DNA from: Oricola thermophila
GTDB taxonomy: Bacteria; Pseudomonadota; Alphaproteobacteria; Rhizobiales; Rhizobiaceae
Direction: 5' to 3'
DNA: 64,000 nucleotides
Assembly (NCBI RefSeq): GCF_013358405.1
Contig: NZ_CP054836.1
Location: 2,604,001 to 2,668,000, forward strand
Under the pieces are notes generated by a model. The model searched no databases. It saw only the letters and a program-made list of their open reading frames with translations, and was not told where the DNA came from. The translations under genes were made by a program, and so were the position numbers. Below, piece by piece: positions 40,119 through 48,872 of the stretch (position 1 is the stretch's first letter; each line of letters opens with the position of its first letter).

Positions 40119-41483
40119 CTATGCCTTCAGCTCGACGGTCGCCGACAGGCCGCCGAGCCGCGACGTGCCGAGGTCGAGCCGGCCGCCCGTCTCGGCCAGG
40201 ATGTCGCCGACGATGGCGAGGCCGAGGCCGGCCGCGCCCCTGCCGCCCTCGTCGAGCCGGCGGCCGCGCCGGAGAATCTCGGCGCGCCGTTCCTCGTCCA
40301 CGCCCGGCCCGTCATCCTCCACCGCGATCCGCACGATATCGCCGTCGCGCCGCGCCGAGATCAGCACCCGGCTGGCGGCATGGCGCACCGCGTTCTCGGC
40401 CAGGTTGCCGAGGATCTCGTTGAAATCGTCCGAATCGACGCGGGCGGCAAGGTCCGGCGGCACGTCCGCCGCGACCTGCTTGCCCTCGGCCGCGGGGGTG
40501 CGTTCCAGCGCCCGCACGATGGCCGCCGCCGCGGGCGCCAGCGCAACCGCGGGTGCCGCGGCGCCGTGGCGCAGGCGCGCGCGCGCCATCTCGCGCTCGA
40601 CATGCACGCGCATCCGCCCGGCCAGCTCGTCGATATCGTCCGCTATCTCGGCCGCGCCCAGGTCCCGCAGCTTGCGCGCGTCGGCGGCAAGCGCGGTCAG
40701 CGGCGTCTTGAGACCGTGGGCCAGGTCCGCTGCCCGGTCGCGGGCGCGCAGCATCGCCGCCTCTTGGTGGTCGAGCAGCGTGTTGACCTCCTCGACCAGC
40801 GGCGCGACCTCGCTCGGCACCGCGCCGTCCAGCCTCTTGCGCCGGCCCGCCCGGATATCGGCGATCGCGGCGCGAAGGGTATCCATCGGTTGCAGCCCGG
40901 CGCGAATCTGCACCGCGAAGCCGATCAGCAGCACCAGCCCGGCAACCACCAGCGCAGGCGCAATGTCGCGGGCGAATCCGGCGCGCAACTCGTCCAGTTC
41001 GCGCGTGTCGATGGCCACCGACAGGCGAATCCGGCGATCCGTCGCACCGGCATCGACCACGACCGCCTGCTCGTGAACCAGCAGGGACGAGCCGCGCGGA
41101 CCCGCGATCTCGTGAACATGAACGACGCCCGGCGCCAGCAGGTCGTCCGGCAGGGCGAGCTCGGTGTCCCACAGCGAACGCGAACGCAGTGACGCGCCTG
41201 TCCCGGTATCGGTGACCTGCCAGTAGAGCCCGCCGAAAACCCGGTTGAAGCGCGGATCGGCCGGTTCGCGCGCCAGCGATATCTCGCCATCGGGCGAAAA
41301 GCGCAGCGCCCCGGCGATTTGGGCGACATGGGTGTCCAGCTCCTGGCCGACGCGGCGTTCGAGATTGCGGGCAAACAGCGCCGTCAGGCCGAAACCGGCG
41401 ACGATCAGCGTCACCGCCATGATGCCGGCGGCAAAGGCCATCAGGCGCAGGCGCAGCGACCGGCGGGCGAAGGGGCGGATCAT
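40119..41483 (-). CDS. Sensor histidine kinase of a two-component system
   Basis: This has 454 residues. Membrane helices (about 14-36 and 172-192) enclose a periplasmic sensor domain. A HAMP-like linker follows, then the H-box DLAHGLKTPL with His256, and an ATPase domain with N-box ENAVRH, DDGPG and GLGLAI. It follows the response regulator with a four-base overlap (41480-41483). The overall shape resembles PhoQ/FeuQ kinases. The signal is unknown; PepSY proteins upstream suggest an envelope cue. Confidence 0.9.
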   Translation of the reverse strand: MIRPFARRSLRLRLMAFAAGIMAVTLIVAGFGLTALFARNLERRVGQELDTHVAQIAGALRFSPDGEISLAREPADPRFNRVFGGLYWQVTDTGTGASLRSRSLWDTELALPDDLLAPGVVHVHEIAGPRGSSLLVHEQAVVVDAGATDRRIRLSVAIDTRELDELRAGFARDIAPALVVAGLVLLIGFAVQIRAGLQPMDTLRAAIADIRAGRRKRLDGAVPSEVAPLVEEVNTLLDHQEAAMLRARDRAADLAHGLKTPLTALAADARKLRDLGAAEIADDIDELAGRMRVHVEREMARARLRHGAAAPAVALAPAAAAIVRALERTPAAEGKQVAADVPPDLAARVDSDDFNEILGNLAENAVRHAASRVLISARRDGDIVRIAVEDDGPGVDEERRAEILRRGRRLDEGGRGAAGLGLAIVGDILAETGGRLDLGTSRLGGLSATVELKA

Positions 41484-42154
41484 GCGCTTTGCGCCGGCGT
41501 GTCGGGGATCGTGTAGCCGAAGCCGCGCCGCGTCTCGATCAGCCGGATCGGCAGCTTGCGGCGCACCCGCGCGATCAGCACCTCGACGGCATTGGATTCG
41601 CGCTCGAAATGCAGCGACTGCAAGTGCTCGGCCAGTTCCTGCTGCGGCACGACACGGCCCTTGTTGAGCATCAGGTAGGCGACCAGGCGGTATTCCTGCG
41701 GCGACAGGTTGACCGGCACGCCGCGCACGGAAAGCCGCATCTGGCGCGGATCGAGTTCCGCCTCGCCCGCCCTGATCACCGGCGCGGCATGGCCGGCCGA
41801 GCGGCGCAGCACCGCGCGCAGGCGCGCCAGCAATTCCTCGACGCGAAACGGCTTGGCGAGATAATCGTCGGCGCCCGCATCGATGCCCTCGACCCGCTCC
41901 GTCCAGGAGCCGCGCGCGGTCAGGACGAGCACGGGAAGGTCACGCCCGGCCTCGCGCCAGCGCTTGAGCACCGCCAGGCCGTCCATGTGCGGCAGGCCGA
42001 GGTCGAGGATCGCCGCGCCGTAGTCTTCCGTGTCGCCCTTGAACCAGCCCTCCTCGCCGTCTTCCTCCGGATCGACGATGTAGCCGGAGGCCTCCAGCGC
42101 GGCGGTCACGTCCTCGCGGATGCGGCGGTCGTCCTCGATCAGCAATATGCGCAT
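41480..42154 (-). CDS. OmpR-type response regulator
   Basis: This has 224 residues from ATG 42154. The receiver domain has the acidic pair at Asp8/Asp9, phospho-acceptor Asp51 (AILDLGLPHMDG) and Lys in DDYLAKPF. The C-terminal winged helix includes LSPQEYRLVAYLMLNKGRVV and NAVEVLIARVRRKL...TRRGFGYTI. It overlaps the histidine kinase gene and begins 2 bp after a PepSY gene, so all three form one operon. It resembles FeuP/PhoP regulators. Confidence 0.93.
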   Translation of the reverse strand: MRILLIEDDRRIREDVTAALEASGYIVDPEEDGEEGWFKGDTEDYGAAILDLGLPHMDGLAVLKRWREAGRDLPVLVLTARGSWTERVEGIDAGADDYLAKPFRVEELLARLRAVLRRSAGHAAPVIRAGEAELDPRQMRLSVRGVPVNLSPQEYRLVAYLMLNKGRVVPQQELAEHLQSLHFERESNAVEVLIARVRRKLPIRLIETRRGFGYTIPDTPAQSA

Positions 42155-42156
42155 GG

Positions 42157-42468
42157 TCAGTCGTCCCCGCGCTCGAGGATCGAGGCGTCGCGGGCGTCCA
42201 CCGTGATCTCGCGGCGGCGGCCGTCGGCGCCCAGATAATAGATCTCGTAGAGAAAGCGCCCGTGCTCGCGGTCGATCTCGACCTCGATGACATTGTCGCC
42301 GATCCCGCCCGGCAGGCGGTCGAGAATCTCCGAAAGAGCGAGTATGTCGCCGCGCTTGCGCGCCGCGTTCAGTTCCTCGCGCTCCCTGCGGTCGCTGTCT
42401 GCATGCACCGGCGCTCCCGCGAAAGCGAGGGGGACAAGCAGCATCGCGAGTAAGACATGCCGGCGCAT
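42157..42468 (-). CDS. Periplasmic PepSY domain protein
   Basis: This has 103 residues from ATG 42468. A signal peptide (MRRHVLLAMLLVPLAFAGAPVHA) precedes one PepSY-like domain (AARKRGDILALSEILDRLPGGIGDNVIEVEIDREHGRFLYEIYYLGADGRRREITVDA split over its length). It is the first gene of the operon with the response regulator and kinase. PepSY domains are small periplasmic folds linked to regulation of peptidases or metal reduction. A role as a signal modulator of the kinase is inferred from position. Confidence 0.82.
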   Translation of the reverse strand: MRRHVLLAMLLVPLAFAGAPVHADSDRREREELNAARKRGDILALSEILDRLPGGIGDNVIEVEIDREHGRFLYEIYYLGADGRRREITVDARDASILERGDD

Positions 42469-42490
42469 GGGCAAACCTTCGCATTCCCAA

Positions 42491-42531
42491 GATGACAAAA
42501 CGCTTACAACCAGCGTCAGCCGGTTGTCATC
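42491..42531. promoter_or_regulatory. Divergent promoter region with inverted repeats
   Basis: GATGACAA (42491-42498) and TTGTCATC (42524-42531) are inverted. On the minus strand TTGT also recurs at an 11-bp step, the spacing OmpR-type regulators use. A second repeat ACAACC/GGTTGT (42506-42511, 42522-42527) overlaps. It lies between the two PepSY genes, where the neighbouring response regulator might bind. Confidence 0.4.
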
Positions 42532-42593
42532 GCGCATTTGCGAAAAGGTTTCCACGGTCGGCAACGGCCGGACCGAAACCAAGGAGACAAACC

Positions 42594-42866
42594 ATGAAGA
42601 AACTCGTACTCGCTACCATCGCAGCCGGCCTCATCGCGGCGCCCGCCATGGCATCGGACTTTCGCTGCACCGACGCGCCGATCGACCAGTGGATGTCGGA
42701 ACAGGCGCTCAAGGAAAAGATCACCGGCATGGGCTACGAGGTTCGCCGTATCAAGGTCGATGACGGCTGCTACGAGGTCTATGCCCTCGATGGCAACGGC
42801 ATGCAGATCGAGGCCAAGTATCATCCGGTCACCGGCGAGATGGTGCGCGCCGGTCTGGACGACTGA
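42594..42866 (+). CDS. Periplasmic PepSY domain protein
   Basis: This has 90 residues from ATG 42594 (AAGGAG upstream). The signal peptide is MKKLVLATIAAGLIAAPAMA. The mature part carries two cysteines (Cys in DFRCTD and DGCYE) and a single PepSY-type fold (ALKEKITGMGYEVRRIKVDDG...YHPVTGEMV). It is the first gene of a plus-strand pair and overlaps the cytochrome b561 gene by one base (TGATG). It is divergent from the two-component operon with its own PepSY protein. Confidence 0.85.
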   Translation: MKKLVLATIAAGLIAAPAMASDFRCTDAPIDQWMSEQALKEKITGMGYEVRRIKVDDGCYEVYALDGNGMQIEAKYHPVTGEMVRAGLDD

Positions 42867-43426
42867 TGACCGCGCAGGCGGTGACGGAAGCCGGCGGTGA
42901 AACGCGGCCGGCGACCGTCCGGGTCTGGGACCCGCTGGTCAGGATCTTCCACTGGTCGCTGGTCGGCCTGTTCGCCTTCGCCTTTGTCACCGGCGACGAA
43001 TGGGAAAAGGCGCATGTTGCCGCGGGATACGCCATCGCCGGGCTCATCGCCTTCCGCGTCGCCTGGGGCCTTGTCGGCCCGCGCCATGCCCGCTTCGCCG
43101 ATTTCGTGCGCGGCCCCGGCACGATCCTCGCCTATCTGCGCGCCATGCTGGGCAGGACAGCGCCGCGCCATCTCGGCCACAATCCCGCCGGCGGCGCGAT
43201 GGTCGTGGCACTGCTGCTGGCGATCGGCGGCATCGCCGCAACGGGCTACATGATGACCACGAACGCCTTCTGGGGCGTCGAATGGGTCGAGGATGTCCAC
43301 GAGGCGCTGGCCTTCGGCACGCTCGGCCTCATCGCGCTGCATGTCGGCGGCGTCATCCTCGCCTCCGTCGAGCACGGCGAAAACCTCGTTCGCGCGATGA
43401 TAACGGGTCGCAAGCGGCCGCTCTGA
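42866..43426 (+). CDS. Cytochrome b561 / hydrogenase-type b cytochrome
   Basis: This is a membrane di-heme cytochrome of 186 residues with four helices. Likely heme ligands are the His in VRIFHWSLVG, in KAHVAAGYAI, in EDVHEALAFGTLG and in IALHVGGVI. Short YceI/Ni-Fe-hydrogenase-type b561 proteins couple the quinone pool to periplasmic partners. It overlaps the upstream PepSY gene, so the partner may be that protein. A strong terminator follows. Confidence 0.88.
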   Translation: MTAQAVTEAGGETRPATVRVWDPLVRIFHWSLVGLFAFAFVTGDEWEKAHVAAGYAIAGLIAFRVAWGLVGPRHARFADFVRGPGTILAYLRAMLGRTAPRHLGHNPAGGAMVVALLLAIGGIAATGYMMTTNAFWGVEWVEDVHEALAFGTLGLIALHVGGVILASVEHGENLVRAMITGRKRPL

Positions 43427-43434
43427 TCCCGGTT

Positions 43435-43467
43435 CCGGGCTGGCCCGAGAGGCCGCCCGGTTTTTTT
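43435..43467 (+). terminator. Terminator after the cytochrome b561 gene
   Basis: CCGGGC (43435-43440) and GCCCGG (43455-43460), with an inner GGCC/GGCC pair, are followed by seven T residues. Confidence 0.85.
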
Positions 43468-43561
43468 CGGCCCGAAACGCTTTCGAAATGAAAATGTAAT
43501 CCACCGCGCTTCCACCCCTCTTATCCTGTTCCCGCCGCATGGTGCGGCACGGAGAGAGGCG

Positions 43562-44578
43562 ATGCAGTTCGACTGGGCAATGGCGATAGAGAGGAACCGC
43601 AGGGACCTGCTGCGCATCCTGCGCGACCTTTTCGCGCTGGCCGGGCTGGATCTCGGGACGGCTGCCGAACCCGCGTCCGGTCCCCTTGCAACCCCCGAGG
43701 CCGACGCTGCTTCGTTCACCCTTCCGCCAGTCCTCCCGGCCACCCTGCCGCGCTACGCCGTACTCCACATCCGCCGCATCCTGCGCTCCGCCGAGGCCGC
43801 CGTGCGTCGCCTGATCGTGATCGCCGCGCGCGACATCGAGGTGCAGGTCCGCCATGCGCCGGCATTGAAGCCGAAGACGGAGCGCAGTGCCGGAGAAGCG
43901 CGCCCTCCCTTCTCCCCAGGCGAAACGCTTCGGGCGACGAACGCGCCATGCGGCGGGGTCGCCAGCCATGGAGCCACCCCCGTCACCGTCACCATCCGGC
44001 CCGAGCCGCCGTTGCCGGAAAAACCGCTTCCCGGTGCCCCGCAGCTCGTCCGCGTGCCGGTGAACCTGGGGCTGGCGAATATCCGCTACCTTCCCGATCC
44101 CGAGCCGGAACCGGAGGAAGAGCCCGACGGCCCGGTGCCGCTCGGCCCCATCCCGGCCTTTCCGCTGGTCGATCCGCGCAAGCGCTTCGATTTCATCCGG
44201 CCGCGCCGGCGCTACGGCCGCAGCCGTCCGCGCATCCGCCTGCTGGGCGACAACCCGTTTCCGGTCTACATGCGCCACCCGCCATTGCCGGAGCCTGATC
44301 TTCGCCTGCCGGGCGATGCGGTTCCTGCCGCGACCCTGCTGCGTCGCCTGGTGTCGGCGCGCATGGCGCTGGACAATATCGACCGCGAGGCCCGGCGTCT
44401 TGCCCGCCACGAGGCGCGCGTCCGCCGCCGCCCGCCGGACAGCCGGAAGGTTATCTACACCGCGCTGCGTCCCGGCCCGCCGCCCGGGCACCGGAAGCGA
44501 GGCCGCCACGCCATCGACGAGGTTCTCAAGGAATGCCACCGCGTCGCGGTCTGGGCGGAAAGGGAAGGGCCGCCGTGA
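43562..44578 (+). CDS. Uncharacterised Pro/Arg-rich protein
   Basis: This has 338 residues. An N-terminal helical part (MQFDWAMAIERNRRDLLRILRDLFALAGLDLG) is followed by an Ala/Pro region, then a helix (AVLHIRRILRSAEAAVRRLIVIAARD). A disordered segment has an acidic patch (PDPEPEPEEEPDGP) and arginine-rich stretches (RPRRRYGRSRPRIR). The C-terminal helix begins DEVLKECHR. No signal peptide or membrane segment is seen. Codon bias suits the genome, and GAGAGGCG precedes the ATG. I do not recognise the family. Confidence 0.6.
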   Translation: MQFDWAMAIERNRRDLLRILRDLFALAGLDLGTAAEPASGPLATPEADAASFTLPPVLPATLPRYAVLHIRRILRSAEAAVRRLIVIAARDIEVQVRHAPALKPKTERSAGEARPPFSPGETLRATNAPCGGVASHGATPVTVTIRPEPPLPEKPLPGAPQLVRVPVNLGLANIRYLPDPEPEPEEEPDGPVPLGPIPAFPLVDPRKRFDFIRPRRRYGRSRPRIRLLGDNPFPVYMRHPPLPEPDLRLPGDAVPAATLLRRLVSARMALDNIDREARRLARHEARVRRRPPDSRKVIYTALRPGPPPGHRKRGRHAIDEVLKECHRVAVWAEREGPP

Positions 44579-44729
44579 CCGGGAGAACAGGGAAGTGCCA
44601 CGCGACCTGCTCCCGGACACGGGGCGCGGGAGGATTTCGCGCGGCCGGAGCCGGTCGCATCGCCTGGCACGTCATTGCCGCATTCGCCACGCATGTTATG
44701 GTCGCAATCACATTACGGGAGGAAACGCG

Positions 44730-45596
44730 ATGGCGCCGCTGTTCGACATGTTCACGAATGCACAGAACGGCGAGGCGATCGCCGAGATGGCCCGCCGGTT
44801 CGGCCTGTCGCAGAAGCAGGCCGAGGAAGCGATCGCCGCGCTGTTGCCCGCGTTCTCAACCGGGCTGAAGCGCAACGCCTCGGATCCGACGGGCATCGCC
44901 TCGTTCCTGCAGGCGCTCGCCGGCGGCAACCACGCCCGCTATTTCGAGGACATGGGAAAGGCCTTCGCGCCCGAAGGGGTCGAGGAGGGCAACGGCATCC
45001 TCGGACACCTGTTCGGCTCCAGGGAGGTGTCGCGCGCCGTCGCCGCCCAGGCCGCGCAGGCCACCGGCATCGCCCAGGATATCCTCAAGCAGATGCTGCC
45101 CGTCATCGCCGCGACCCTGATGGGCGGTTTCGGCAAGCAGTCGGCCGGGCAGATGAACGCCATGCCCGGATTCGGCGCGGCGCAGGGCAATGTTTTCGGC
45201 GAAGTCATCGAGCGAATGATGCGCCAGCAGGCGGACATGGCGAAGAAGATGCAGCCGCGCGAAACCGAGGCGGAGCCGGCGCCGAACCCGTTCGACAATC
45301 CCTTCGGCAGGGCGATGGAGGAAATGTTCGGCGGCGGACGGGAAGCGGAAACGAAAGGGCGCGAACACGCCGCCGATCCGGCGGACCCGGCGGACAATCC
45401 GCTCGGCCGCATCCTCGAGGAGATGCTGGGTGGCGGCGCGCGGCGATCCGACCCGGAACCCGAACAGGAAGCAGGCAATCCCCACGGCGACCTGTTCGGC
45501 GAGATGTTCGAGACCGGACGGCGCACCCGGGAGGAATACCAGAAGTCGATGGAGAGCATTTTCGACAGCTACCTGAAGGGCATGCAACGGCGCTGA
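44730..45596 (+). CDS. DUF937 family protein with C-terminal motif repeats
   Basis: This has 288 residues from ATG 44730 (GGGAGG upstream). The first 150 residues fit DUF937: helical, with LFDMFTNAQNGEAIAEMARRFGLSQ, then DILKQMLPVIAATLMGGFGKQ. The C-terminal half is low-complexity and holds three related units: NPFGRAMEEMFGGG (about 190-203), NPLGRILEEMLGGG (about 223-236) and NPHGDLFGEMFETG (about 250-263). A weaker fourth unit is near 153-165. No membrane segment is seen and the function is unknown. It is 45 bp upstream of xseA. Confidence 0.82.
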   Translation: MAPLFDMFTNAQNGEAIAEMARRFGLSQKQAEEAIAALLPAFSTGLKRNASDPTGIASFLQALAGGNHARYFEDMGKAFAPEGVEEGNGILGHLFGSREVSRAVAAQAAQATGIAQDILKQMLPVIAATLMGGFGKQSAGQMNAMPGFGAAQGNVFGEVIERMMRQQADMAKKMQPRETEAEPAPNPFDNPFGRAMEEMFGGGREAETKGREHAADPADPADNPLGRILEEMLGGGARRSDPEPEQEAGNPHGDLFGEMFETGRRTREEYQKSMESIFDSYLKGMQRR

Positions 45597-45641
45597 CGGC
45601 GCGGCCTTGACCGCGGCCCCGCCCTTGGCGTTACTGGCACC

Positions 45642-47219
45642 ATGAACAAGACGGCCCCGGGCAGCGATTCCCCACGTTCCAATGTCGCGGAATTTTCCGT
45701 TTCGGAGATTTCCTTCGCCATCAAGCGCACCATCGAGGACACCTTCGAGCGGGTGCGCATCCGCGGCGAGGTGTCGGGCTATCGCGGCCCGCATTCGTCG
45801 GGCCATGCCTATTTCACCCTGAAGGACGAGAAGGCCCGCATCGACGCGGTGATCTGGCGCGGCGCGTTCTCCAAGCTCGCCTTCCTGCCGGAGGAAGGGC
45901 TGGAGGTGATCGCCACCGGCAAGCTGACCACCTATCCGGGCTCGTCGAAATACCAGATCGTCATCGACAATATCGAGCCGGCGGGCGCCGGCGCGCTGAT
46001 GGCGCTTCTGGAGGAGCGGCGCAAGAAGCTCGCCGCCGAGGGGCTGTTCGCAGAGGAACGCAAGCAGCTGCTGCCCTACCTGCCGCGCGTGATCGGCGTC
46101 GTCACCTCGCCCACCGGCGCGGTGATCCGAGACATCATGCACCGCATCAACGACCGCTACCCGCTGCGCGTCGTCGTCTGGCCCGTCCGGGTGCAGGGCG
46201 AAACCTGCGGCGCCGAGGTGGCCAACGCGATCCGCGGCTTCAACGCGCTCGACGGCTCGCAGGGCATTCCCCGCCCGGACGTGCTGATCGTGGCGCGCGG
46301 CGGCGGCAGCCTGGAGGATCTCTGGGGCTTCAACGAGGAGGCCGTGGTTCGCGCCGCGGCGGAATCGATGATCCCGCTGATCTCGGCGGTCGGCCACGAG
46401 ACCGACTGGACGCTGATCGACCACGCCGCCGACGTCCGCGCGCCGACGCCGACCGGCGCCGCGGAGATCGCCGTGCCCGTCAAGGCGGAACTGGAGGCGA
46501 GCATTGCCCAGCTCGGGGCCCGTCTGCAGGCCGGCATCGGTCGGCTTGCGGATCGCAAGCGCGAGAGCCTGCGCGCCGCGGCGCGCGGTCTGCCCGCGCC
46601 CGACGGGCTGCTCGCCATGCCGCGGCAGAGCTTCGACGCGCTGGAACGCCGGCTCGCCCAGGGCCTCGGAACGAATGTCACCGCCAAGCGCAACGCCCTG
46701 CAGCTCGCTTCCGGCCGGCTCAGCCCGAGCCGGCTGTCCGCGCTGCTCGACCGCGACACCCGCGCGCTGGAACGGTTCGACCGCGACCTGCCGCGCGCGC
46801 TGCAACTGGTCGCGGACCGCAAGCGCGAGGCGCTGAACCTGCGCGCCTCGCGGCTCACCGTATCCGGGATCGAGCGGCAGCACCGCCAGGGTGCCGACCG
46901 CCTGCAGGGACTTGATGCCCGGCTCGGCCGCACGATCGAGCTGCGGATCTCGGACGCCCGCAACCGGCTCGACCAGCGGGAACGCCTGCTCAGGACGCTC
47001 TCCTACGAGGCGGTGCTCGACCGCGGTTTCGCGCTTGTGCGCGACGAGAACGACCGGCCGGTCAAGCGGGCCGGCGAAGTGAAGAAGGGCGCGCGCCTGA
47101 CGATCGAGTTCGCGGGCCGCGAACGGGTCGGCGTCATCGCGGCAAACGGCACCGGGACGGCAAGGCCGAAACCGGCGGCCAGGCCGAAGAAGCCGCCGCA
47201 TCAGGGCGACCTTTTCTGA
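45642..47219 (+). CDS. xseA: Exodeoxyribonuclease VII, large subunit
   Basis: This is the catalytic subunit of ExoVII, which degrades single-stranded DNA with XseB. It has 525 residues, as in other alphaproteobacteria. The N-terminal OB-fold (about 15-110) has [25 protein letters not shown]. The catalytic core includes [40 protein letters not shown] and [25 protein letters not shown] long coiled region follows. xseB is not in the window. Confidence 0.96.
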   Translation: MNKTAPGSDSPRSNVAEFSVSEISFAIKRTIEDTFERVRIRGEVSGYRGPHSSGHAYFTLKDEKARIDAVIWRGAFSKLAFLPEEGLEVIATGKLTTYPGSSKYQIVIDNIEPAGAGALMALLEERRKKLAAEGLFAEERKQLLPYLPRVIGVVTSPTGAVIRDIMHRINDRYPLRVVVWPVRVQGETCGAEVANAIRGFNALDGSQGIPRPDVLIVARGGGSLEDLWGFNEEAVVRAAAESMIPLISAVGHETDWTLIDHAADVRAPTPTGAAEIAVPVKAELEASIAQLGARLQAGIGRLADRKRESLRAAARGLPAPDGLLAMPRQSFDALERRLAQGLGTNVTAKRNALQLASGRLSPSRLSALLDRDTRALERFDRDLPRALQLVADRKREALNLRASRLTVSGIERQHRQGADRLQGLDARLGRTIELRISDARNRLDQRERLLRTLSYEAVLDRGFALVRDENDRPVKRAGEVKKGARLTIEFAGRERVGVIAANGTGTARPKPAARPKKPPHQGDLF

Positions 47220-47288
47220 GAACGGCGACGGCAGAAATTTCCTGGGACTACTCTCGTCAGAACGCCCGTCTCGGGATATGGACGTCCG

Positions 47289-47687
47289 ATGCGAGGCTTT
47301 GAGACAGGACCGATGGCCATGAACCGGACGGGGCGGATGCTGACACTGCTGCGCACCGTTCTGGCCGCCATCCTGGCATTGCACGTCGCCGCATTTGCCG
47401 ATCCGGCCCCGCCGGAACTGCCGGGCGACGCCAGGGGCTCGATCACCGAGGCCCGCTTTGCCCATCCCGGCAAGGTTCCCGAACCGATCTGGATCGTCGG
47501 CCGCGCCGATCAGGACGCGCCCGACCTGAACTCCGGACATGGCGGTGCTTCCGCGTTGCCCGGTTCGGCGCCTGTCGGTTTCCGCCCCGACCGAACCGGC
47601 ATGTCCGGCCGGTCCCGGGACGCGATTTTCCGTTCCCTTGCCGGCAACCGCGCGCGCGCCCGCGCGCCGCCTGCCCGTTCCGCCTGA
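47289..47687 (+). CDS. Possible small secreted protein
   Basis: This is an open frame of 132 residues with a hydrophobic N-terminal segment (TLLRTVLAAILALHVAAFA) that could be a signal peptide. A Pro/Gly/Arg-rich remainder follows with no recognisable fold. Alternative starts exist at 47313 and 47319. The frame may be chance in this GC-rich DNA, but no other gene fills the interval. Confidence 0.35.
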   Translation: MRGFETGPMAMNRTGRMLTLLRTVLAAILALHVAAFADPAPPELPGDARGSITEARFAHPGKVPEPIWIVGRADQDAPDLNSGHGGASALPGSAPVGFRPDRTGMSGRSRDAIFRSLAGNRARARAPPARSA

Positions 47688-47815
47688 CCCCACTCCCGAA
47701 AACCGCGCACCGGTAGCGGTCCGGGTCCGGCTACAGGACCCGGCTCGTCGCCGTGCGAGCAATCCCATCCGCTCGCGGCAAGGCCAATGCCGGCGAGCTA
47801 CAGGCGAACTGCAAA

Positions 47816-48088
47816 ATGAAACGAATCATAACCTTCCAGAGCATCCTCGGCGTCGCCGGGGTCACCATTTTCATCGTGAGCCACATCGTCGCCGTCGCCG
47901 GCTTGTTCCTGTGGATCACGATCGGCTACTTCCGGCTGGGACCAGCGGCCTCTGTCGCGGTCTCGGCCATCGCGGCCATCCCCGTCCTGCTTGTATCGGC
48001 CAAGGTGGCTCTCCTCGCATACGAGGCTGAAACCGACCCGGAGAACAACGGCTATCGACCGCCGGAACGACCGGACGTCAACAGGTAG
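47816..48088 (+). CDS. Small membrane protein of unknown function
   Basis: This has 90 residues from ATG 47816. Two membrane helices are clear (about 10-36 and 42-65). A short charged C-terminal tail follows (AETDPENNGYRPPERPDVNR). No family recognised. An upstream start in the same frame adds 21 residues of poor quality. It ends 18 bp before the convergent tRNA-His gene. Confidence 0.5.
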   Translation: MKRIITFQSILGVAGVTIFIVSHIVAVAGLFLWITIGYFRLGPAASVAVSAIAAIPVLLVSAKVALLAYEAETDPENNGYRPPERPDVNR

Positions 48089-48106
48089 AACTTGACGGAA
48101 AAGGGG

Positions 48107-48183
48107 TGGTACGAACGGGTGGATTCGAACCACCGACCTCTGGAGCCACAATCCAGCGCTCTAACCAACTGAGCTACGTTCGC
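48107..48183 (-). tRNA. tRNA-His (GTG anticodon)
   Basis: The minus-strand sequence folds as a complete cloverleaf of 77 bases including encoded CCA. The acceptor stem is GCGAACG/CGTTCGT with G1-U72, the D-arm TAGCTCAGTTGGTTAGAGC, the anticodon loop TTGTGGC (anticodon GTG), and the T-arm GGTGGTTCGAATCCACC. The discriminator is A73 and the base before G1 is C, so no G at -1 is encoded. Both are known features of alphaproteobacterial tRNA-His. Confidence 0.97.
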
Positions 48184-48273
48184 GCAATCATGCGAGACAC
48201 GGCGCGTGAAATACGCGACCGATGCCGCGATTGCAAGACCGGATTGCGGCGAGATGCATGCAAACCGGCAAAG

Positions 48274-48299
48274 AAAAAGGCCGGACAAGTCCGGCCTTT
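48274..48299 (-). terminator. Terminator of the phasin gene
   Basis: AAAGGCCGGAC (48276-48286) and GTCCGGCCTTT (48289-48299) form a perfect 11-bp stem with a 2-base gap. On the minus strand the stem runs into T residues, 51 bp beyond the phasin stop. Confidence 0.9.
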
Positions 48300-48349
48300 C
48301 TCTGTCGCGCCCGCCACCGGGAGGAGGATGTGGCGGTCGCGTTTCGAAT

Positions 48350-48814
48350 TCAGGCTACCTTGACCGAGGACATCGCCTTCTCGGTCGCCGCCTTGACCGG
48401 TGCCGACAGCGCCTCGAAGGCTTCCTTGGAAACGCTCTGCATTTCCTTGGCCTGGTCGACGGCCAGTTCGGCCTGCTTGCGGAAGAATGCGGTCTGGATC
48501 TCGAAGGCCTCGCCCAGCGACTTTACGCCAACGAGCTTTTCGAGATGGGCGAAGCTGGCCTCGGTATTGGCGCGCATAGCGCCGATCGCGGTCAGCGAGA
48601 GCTTGGAGCCCTGTTCCTGCGCGGTCTCGACCGTCTTCTCGACGGTCTTCTGCGCATCATCCATGGTGGATTTCATGGTATCATAGGCTTCCTTCGACTT
48701 CGCGAGGCCCTGCTCGGCGAAGTTGCGGAACTGGTCGGCGAAGGGCGCGGCGTCCATGGCCGGGAAGGCGAAGACGTCAGCGGTTTCGGTCTTGTCGGTC
48801 GCTGCTTTGGCCAT
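48350..48814 (-). CDS. Phasin
   Basis: This is a granule-associated protein of 154 residues coating polyhydroxybutyrate, from ATG 48814 (AAGGAAT upstream). The phasin_2-type helical pattern is clear: FADQFRNFAEQGLAKSKEAYDTMKS, then QEQGSKLSLTAIGAMRANTEASFAHLEKLVGVKSLGEAFEIQTAFFRKQAELAVDQAKEMQ across several helices. The tail is alanine/lysine rich. A single strong promoter region and terminator fit its usual high expression. Polymer synthesis genes are not in the window, but acetoacetyl-CoA synthetase nearby fits PHB metabolism. Confidence 0.92.
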   Translation of the reverse strand: MAKAATDKTETADVFAFPAMDAAPFADQFRNFAEQGLAKSKEAYDTMKSTMDDAQKTVEKTVETAQEQGSKLSLTAIGAMRANTEASFAHLEKLVGVKSLGEAFEIQTAFFRKQAELAVDQAKEMQSVSKEAFEALSAPVKAATEKAMSSVKVA

Positions 48815-48872
48815 GTCATTATTCCTTTGGGTTGACTTGGTATCTTTCATTGACCCTCATATAGCAGATTTT

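Noticed and set aside
44856..47768. Open frame of 970 codons on the minus strand
   Set aside because: It lies antisense to the DUF937 and xseA genes, has arginine/alanine-rich shadow composition and no domain. GC-rich third positions open such frames.
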